Below, piece after piece: positions 57,895 to 64,000 of a DNA stretch of 64,000 nucleotides (position 1 is its first letter; every line of letters begins with the position of its first letter). A model generated the notes under the pieces. It was not told where the DNA came from. It saw nothing but the letters and a program-made list of their open reading frames with translations, and made no database searches. Made by a program: the position numbers and the translations under genes. The DNA comes from Garcia nutans (taxonomy: Eukaryota; Streptophyta; Magnoliopsida; Malpighiales; Euphorbiaceae). The stretch lies in the NCBI GenBank assembly GCA_947685225.1, contig CANTUV010000026.1:55017501-55081500 (forward strand), given 5' to 3'.

Positions 57895-58999
57895 GAAATG
57901 TGGTGATTTTAGTTTCTACCCTTTTTCTTTTTCCAAATTTTGTAGTAAAGTGTATTTGGTTTTACACATGTTATGTTCTCTGATATCATGCCTGAATTAA
58001 AGTGTAAATCTAGACATGTGATCAATGACCAACATTTACCAAATTCATCCATGGAGTTTATGAAAGAAGAAAGTGATTCTTACTTTTTTTATTTTTAAGC
58101 AAGAGTTCCTCTAAACTTTGTTTGAAGGTAGAATAAAGCCCCAAATGAAGTAATAAAAGAAAAAGTATAGCTTGTGGCAAGAACGCGAATTGTTCCGCTT
58201 TAGATTTCAAGTTTGAATATTAAGTGTTTTTCCACTCCACATTTAATTAGTAAAAAAAAAAATAATAATGATATGAAAATGTGAGAATATAATAATTGAT
58301 TTTCTTTATTGAAATGGTAAGCAGACAAGAAACTGATAGAGAGCAATGCGAACCTTTCTCGTTGCTAGTCTGGGCCCAGCCCACACTGAAACAGTGAATT
58401 TATTATTTTTTTTCTCCATAACATAGAATTGACAGTTTTCTATTAATTAATTTCATAAGAAGTGCTTAATTCCCGTTTAAACATAATAAGAGCTTATCAA
58501 TAAATTTTTCCTATTATGAAATTACTCTTAAAAAGTATATATTTTTCAGAATATTTTCATGTTTGCATTAGAAAACTACAAAATATAAGTTGAAGAAGAT
58601 CACCTTAATTAAAATATAATCCAATATTGTTCTTCGTAATAATAAAAAATTAAAAACATAATCAAAATTACTTATTTTTGGTATCCAATGTTTATACGAT
58701 TCATGTTTTTGACTTGTTCACTTTTTACTGGCCAGTGCAATATATAAGAAAGAAGGGAACACTGAACAAATATTATTATAAGGCTTTTTTTCGCTCTTAT
58801 AATAATAATCATAATAATAATAATAACAATAATTATGCTTGCTGAGATGAGTTGCATTTTCTGATTAGGTTTGTGCAAAAGTAATTAGGACCAATATGCG
58901 AATATGTTTTGTCCAAAAAATACGCGAATATGTTGAGTTTGTATATTTGCTCTTTGTTATATATATATATAAGAGATGATTGCATTAATTTACGCCACC
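57895..58999. other. intergenic region
   Basis: It holds the 3' UTR of the ENH1-like gene and AT-rich DNA with an AAT-type microsatellite near 58797-58835. No gene is visible. Confidence 0.6.
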
Positions 59000-59249
59000 T
59001 CAGGTATCATAGTAGCCATACCACCTTTACTGTAATTAAATTAAATATATATTGATGATACCCTAAATTTATCATGCTCTTCTATCAAGCTTTTTATATG
59101 GTCATTTTTATGGCCGGTCTCTTGGTAGTATGTAGACCTTAGCTCCGGACATTTTCAGTCCTACCGAGCTCCATATTCTAGCCGACAATTATTTAACACA
59201 TCCGCAAATTACGCTTACAAGGCCCCGGACATTGTCTCTTTGTATCAAC

Positions 59250-59256
59250 TATAAAT
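59250..59256 (+). promoter_or_regulatory. TATA box of the gypsy-type LTR
   Basis: TATAAAT in mixed-composition DNA, about 215 bp before the putative LTR end, fits the U3/R boundary. Confidence 0.45.
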
Positions 59257-59466
59257 GGGGTTACCCCCATAGCTAAACGCTCTAGCTCATCTCTTTTCTT
59301 CACTTACTCTCTTTACAGACCGAGCTCTTACTTAGGCATCAGAATCTCCCCCGGCGGAGCTTGATCCGCCTCTCTCTTGTCTTGCAGGTTAGAGACCGAG
59401 CACAGCCATCATCCAAGCCAGAGCTCGATAAGCTAAGCGGACCCTCCTGAAATAGCTCCGTCATCA

Positions 59467-59487
59467 TTGGTGCGGTGAGCGTGGAAT
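59467..59487 (+). other. possible primer-binding site after the gypsy-type LTR
   Basis: The sequence TTGGTGCGGTGAGCGTGG follows a CA-ending LTR-like stretch. Its layout parallels the primer site of Tat-type elements, but the tRNA was not identified. Confidence 0.35.
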
Positions 59488-59551
59488 AGCTATCCCCTAG
59501 CAAAAGCAATACACTTCAGATACGTCCCATAGTTCTTGCAAGAAGCACTAT

Positions 59552-59820
59552 GACCGTGCATAAAGTGCCCTAGCTGTGCCAAGTTATTCACACTCTGAAT
59601 GTGCATAAAGCGTTCTAACTGCGCCAAATATTCGCACTCTGACCGTGCATAAAAAGCCCTAGTTGCACCAAGTTATTCACACTTTGACCGTGCATAAAGC
59701 GCCCTAGATGCACCAAGTTATTCGCACTCTGACTGTGCATAAAGTGCCCTAGCTGCGCCATGTTATTTGCACTCTGACTGTGCGTAAAGCATCATATCTG
59801 CGCCAAGTTATTCGCAATTT
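59552..59820 (+). repeat. six-copy 45-bp tandem repeat
   Basis: Units of 44-45 bp (59552-59596, 59597-59640, 59641-59685, 59686-59730, 59731-59775, 59776-59820) each hold TGCATAAAG, GCCCTAG and CCAAGTTATTCGCACTCT with variation. Two looser copies follow to about 59900. It lies just after the putative primer site of the gypsy element, where Tat elements often carry tandem repeats. Confidence 0.92.
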
Positions 59821-61292
59821 AACTATGCATATTACAAGCACCCTAGTCATGCAACAAGTTTACAGCACTTCAATCGTGCATCTTACAGCGCCCTAGTCGC
59901 ATACCGAGCTTTTAGCTCTGTACAAACACCCTGTTCATGCACCAGGCTCTTAACTTCTTCATACTGTAGCTCATCATGAGCAATTAATTATTATTTTCCT
60001 TCACACATCTAACTAAATGAACTGAACTCATCATGAGAACAACAGCCATGCATTCAATTAAAACCGAGCAATATTAGAAGCTTTTCACATGTAATGTTGA
60101 GTTGGTTAATGGTTTTTCATATTTTATTTACATTATTATATTGTTTAATGTTTCAGTTTACTTATTGCACCTACGTGCATATTTTGTTGTAACTCCTTGT
60201 GGAGGCCGAGCTTCTATGTTCTAACCGAGCATCAATGCTCTTATTATACATAATTTGTAATCATCTTCATAATTCTGTAAATTCGGGAATCTATGTAATA
60301 TCACTCTTTGTATGTGTTCTCAAGTCCCATTTTTTTAATTTTTTATTATTATACAAAAGACATGTATTAATGTACATAGTTAGGCGCTTTGTTAGCCCTC
60401 TGAAATCCAACTCCAGAGACTATCAGACATAAATGTCCAAGCATTAAAGTGATGTACTGATGCCTTTGATCACACATTGACACCTCTAACTTCCTAGCAA
60501 TGACATCAACACTCGAGTACTTGCACCCCTAAATGCCCAGCACTGGCACTTAGGCTCATCCAAGAGCCGAGCTTAGACACTCAAGCTCAACCTAGCCATG
60601 GTTAAGTCAATAGCATAGTTGAAGGATTTACATCGGAAAGAGAAGCCAAGAATCTTCTCAAAGCAGAAGAGCTCGTGCAGCTCCACTAGAGTCAAGAATT
60701 TGAATAGGACAAGAAAGCTCAATCAGGTCCCACCCGAACCATAAAAGCAAAAAAGGCTCTTCTAACAGCTGAACTTAAAAGCAGGTCATCTAACCGACTA
60801 CTATGGATAATAACTTAAGTAGATAATTGCTTTACAACTTTCAATTCATTTTTATTTTATAAGTTCTTAGAGTGCATATATAAATTCATATTATAGCATA
60901 GCACGATGTGAAGTTCGACTTAATCACCCCGCCATACTTAATAGACTGCTCAGTACACGGGCTTCAAAATGCCTAGTGTAGCCCAAGCATCCATATAACC
61001 ATGCCCAAGGCACTATTAACAGAAAACTCTCTGATGCATCTCGTGCTTGAGCAAAGTGAACAAATGTCATAAACATGTTAACACCACACAATATATAGAA
61101 TGCTCAGTTAACGACCAAGCCTAATATGTAATTCGCATTGTATATCACACAAACAAACACAGGTATTGAATTTGGGTTCAAAAGCAAGATTTTTCATTAA
61201 TCAGGAAAAGTTTATTACATACGTAGCCCGACCTTATACTGTTTATAGACCGAGCTTTAATAGACCCTACCATTAAATAAATAAATTACACA

Positions 61293-63390
61293 TTAATCTT
61301 GGGACTCGTCATCCTGGACTTCCTCTTCCTGATCTGAGTCCTCATCTTTATCTTCATCATCATCAGTCTCATACTCGGCAGCTAGCTTGTCAATTTCAAT
61401 ATCCATCATCCATGACAAGTTCATGCTCGGATTCTCTTGCTTTTAGTCTATTTGACATAGTTTTCTGGTAAGCGTAGACATCTCGAGCGTAGCGTTTGTT
61501 ACTCCTCATCCATTCGATAGCCAGCCCTTGTTGCACAACTTCAAGGGTGTCCTCTGCCAGGTGTAACTCATCATCCTTAGATTTTAGAGTTTTCCTCGCA
61601 AAGCGCAACTCTTGATGCTATTATAGCTTCTTTGGCCGAGCTTAACTTTTCACTCTTCTTCTTTAAGGCTTCTTGAGCCTGCTTTAGCTCTTCATTTTTG
61701 GCCTTTAAGCTTTCCTCTAGCTTGAGCCTTTTTGTTTTTTCTTCACCGCGGTCCTTCAGGGCTTGATCAAAGTTGGCTGCCAAGCCTGCAACCCGATCTT
61801 CCATTATGTATACGAGTTGCGTAGCCTGTAAAGTATTATTTAGTTAGCTTTAACACCAAACTTTGAGTATAAGTATAACTTCAAATGTTCAAGTTATTTC
61901 TTACCATGTAAGACATGATCACCATTTCTTTTGCTACTCTTCTAAGCTCTTTGGAGCGTTCTCTTGCCTCTCTCTCAGAACAACTTTGAATATATGTTTG
62001 AGCACTTTTTGTAGTCTAGTATCTTGTAGGGAGTACATCGTGTTGTGCGAGCCTGCTAATTTGTTATTCACTGCCTCTACCAACCGAACAAGGCTATATC
62101 GATGGGCTAATGGTTCTTTAACTTCTCTCCTTGACAAATCCTCCGCCACCTCTGTTTTGGGTGGACTCTCTTCTATCCCGCTATGGGATGAGATGTCTTC
62201 CACCTCTTGTTATGGCTCGATCTCAGGTTTTAATTCTATAAGAAAGTCAGATCCAATATGGACTCTTCCTCCTGAGCCAAGTTGGTCGCAGTACACTGCT
62301 TGATACGAGTTATCCTAGCCCTTTTTTGAGCATTCCTTTTGGCTTTCCTTTCTACTAAATATTTTCAACTCTCTGCCTACTAATTCTGAGCCTGACTCTG
62401 CATAAATGAGCCAAAATTTAAAATATTAACATATTCACAAGAAGCAATAACAAAATTCATGTGTTGAAACATAGTTTACCTATTCGATTTTCTGGCTGGA
62501 TCTCCTTTGGAGCCTTCCCAAGGGGGAAGTACTCCCTTATTAGGGCAATGTCATTCCTCTTTTCATTCAGAATTTCTTGCTCCATGGTTGTAAATGTCGC
62601 GAGCTCATTCTCGCTCAGTTTTTCTCTTGTCACCTATTTGCCACTCGGATTAACCCACTAACTATTTTGGCAGCCGAATTTTCTTTTGCTCCAAAATAAA
62701 AAAATCAGTCTTTTTCAATCTTTGATTGAGTGCGATTTTCCTTTGAACATGGCAAGCCCAGACTGACCTTACAAATAAAGGAAGTCTTTATCTGCACCCG
62801 ATCGCATTCTGAGTAAGCTGAATGCACTCAGCACCCGAGGGGTGGGAGTTACCCTAAGTAACCCACATAGAATTTCAAATCCTGTGATAGTGCGCCATGC
62901 GTTAGAGCTGAGTTGACAAGGAGCTATCATGTGATAGTTCAAGAATTCTCAGGGGAAAAGGTGTAGTGGAAATCTCACTCCCAATCTCAAATTCTCTTCA
63001 TAGATCGTTAGTTGATCCTTGAGCAGTGTGTTATAGGCTCGAACATCCTCTCTAGGGATGTGCATCTTATATTCTTTTGGAATTTGATATTTCTTCCGGA
63101 TCCCAGCCAAATCAATTTCTGTTATGGAGAATCGGATATCCCTCACCCTAGCCTTCTTTGAGCTCAGGTTAATTTATTGAGCTTCTGTTGTATCTTCTTC
63201 CTCCTCGTCCATCAGAGTTGAAGGCCTCAGGTTAATTTGTTCGGTGATCTCCATCATCATTGATCCAGCCTCAATTCAAGCTCCTTTCTCATGATAGGTC
63301 TCCTCACTCATGGCACTCGGAGAGCCCGCTCTCCTACCTTTTCTGGAAGAGCCAAACTCACTATTACTCGCACCATCTTACTACTAGAAT
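61293..63390 (-). pseudogene. antisense 'putative gypsy-type transposon' gene (Transposase_28-like plus coiled coil)
   Basis: The minus strand carries, from right to left: a start region near 63376; a Transposase_28-like domain (DLAGIRKKYQIPKEYKMHIP ... YEENLRLGVRFPLHLF) continuing to about 62700; a middle part with VNNKLAGSHNTMYSL (61934-62203); a long charged coiled coil (RLKLEESLKAKNEELKQAQE, 61577-61804); and an acidic tail (YETDDDEDKDEDSDQEEE) ending at TAA 61293-61295. Short introns are likely, for example around 61810-61930. Stops and frame changes in the first 250 bp (A-stop, Q-stop) and elsewhere suggest decay. Proteins of this build are common in plants as transposon-borne genes of unknown function. 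They are antisense to the retrotransposon in Tat elements. Confidence 0.65.
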
Positions 63391-63524
63391 TGAACTGCAA
63401 AACTTAAAAGCACAAACTTAATGCTAACCTCTTTTTACCGAGCTTTCAAGCCTTCACTCAATAAATCAGACGAATCGAGCTTCTCTCTTTTGAATGGTAT
63501 ACCGACTGTTGTCACCATACCCTC

Positions 63525-63532
63525 TATTTATA
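63525..63532 (-). promoter_or_regulatory. TATA box upstream of the antisense gene
   Basis: TATAAATA on the minus strand within CTCTATAAATAGAG lies about 150 bp upstream of the first ATG of the antisense gene, in the right orientation to drive it. Confidence 0.5.
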
Positions 63533-64000
63533 GAGTTCTCTTTAGTCATATGAATCGACATCCCTCTTTAATACCTCAGACATTACATCTTTTCAAAATT
63601 CGCCACACTGTTACCTCGGTCCTTAAAGCGTCACTTCTCCTATGCATGACATGTGTTCTTCTAGAATCTGCACCGACTCTTTGGCATAAATTGCCAAGAT
63701 TTTTCAGGAGGAACTGGTGAGTGGTTCTACCCGTACTACTACTTGATAACTAGGCTTTTACCCTGAGCTCTACGAGCCCTTCTGAGCTCCACAATTTTCT
63801 CCAAGTTCCATGAGCTCTCCTTTTCCCTAGCCTTTCAAGCTCTTATTTTTCAAGCTCCTTCCTTGAGCTCAATCTTGTATTTCTCAGCTCACAAGCAACT
63901 TCGACCGAGCTTGTTTTGGTCTTTTTGAGTTTCAGGTTTTAATTTGACATAAATGTTAAATGACCAACAAGAAACTAGTGATAATATAAGTGATAATACC

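Larger units (their letters stand above)
59000..64000 (+). mobile_element. decayed Ty3/gypsy (Tat-type) element, right end outside the window
   Basis: The region has a base composition and word use (recurrent CCGAGC, GAGCTC) unlike the flanking AT-rich DNA. An LTR-like stretch (about 59000-59466) has a TATA box, the polypyrimidine end CTTGCAGG and a terminal CA. It is followed by TTGGTGCGGTGAGCGTGGAA, which is laid out like the TTGGCGCCGT-type junction after Tat LTRs. Then come a 45-bp tandem repeat and, in antisense, a gene with a Transposase_28-like domain. Tat-lineage elements such as Grande carry antisense genes of this kind (established for the lineage). No gag, RT or integrase was found, so it is non-autonomous, partial or continues to the right. 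The left edge is approximate. Confidence 0.55.

Noticed and set aside
1..64000. tRNA, rRNA or CRISPR features
   Set aside because: No cloverleaf with a credible T-arm, no rRNA likeness and no regularly spaced repeats of CRISPR type were seen; this is plant nuclear DNA.

Overview
The window is nuclear DNA of a eudicot plant. The genes are intron-rich with plant-type splice sites. Intergenic DNA is very AT-rich. Ty1/copia and Ty3/gypsy retrotransposons, a LINE remnant and two MITEs are present, and every recognisable host gene has its best match, as I remember the families, in flowering-plant nuclear families. A woody eudicot such as a Malpighiales species is a guess from general feel only.

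Layout. 1-2704: left-truncated copia element on the minus strand, with an open gag-integrase frame. It has jumped into the kinase activation-loop exon of an LRR receptor-kinase (LRR-VIII-1/HPCA1-like) pseudogene at 2705-6951. 10588-12368: intact four-exon gene for a plastid-type membrane protein with a Cys4 zinc ribbon. 13010-15517: VAN3-binding/FORKED-type (DUF828 plus PH-like) gene on the minus strand. 16075-21245: complete, young, apparently autonomous copia element with a 5-bp target duplication. 22005-26148: 5'-truncated, nonsense-bearing copy of SWC2 (YL1/VPS72, SWR1 complex). 26568-28800: plastid membrane protein with an 18-nt microexon. 30263-31508: ribosomal protein eL13 with a 5'UTR intron and a telo-box/TATA promoter. 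34014-40458: EMB1270-like (At3g18110-type) giant PPR pseudogene with a hAT MITE in its first exon. 41798-44938: second PPR pseudogene, divergently oriented. 48245-52070: LEA gene (At5g17165-like) whose 3.4-kb intron carries a LINE fragment. 54418-54600: almost perfect Mutator-type foldback MITE. 56178-57894: ENH1-like PDZ-rubredoxin gene. 59000-64000: decayed Tat-type gypsy element with an antisense coiled-coil/Transposase_28 gene.

Main message. Four of the ten host genes (receptor kinase, SWC2, EMB1270-like PPR, second PPR) carry independent inactivating lesions, while their neighbours remain intact. This mosaic is what one expects of a duplicated segment losing redundant copies. SWC2, the EMB1270-like protein and possibly the other PPR belong to families that are usually essential or single-copy, so a functional copy should exist elsewhere in the genome. 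One-base indels could in principle be assembly errors. The nonsense substitutions, a deletion of about 29 bp, a lost splice acceptor, the missing 5' end and the transposon insertions are harder to explain that way. Gene symbols are given only where the family was recognised from its sequence.
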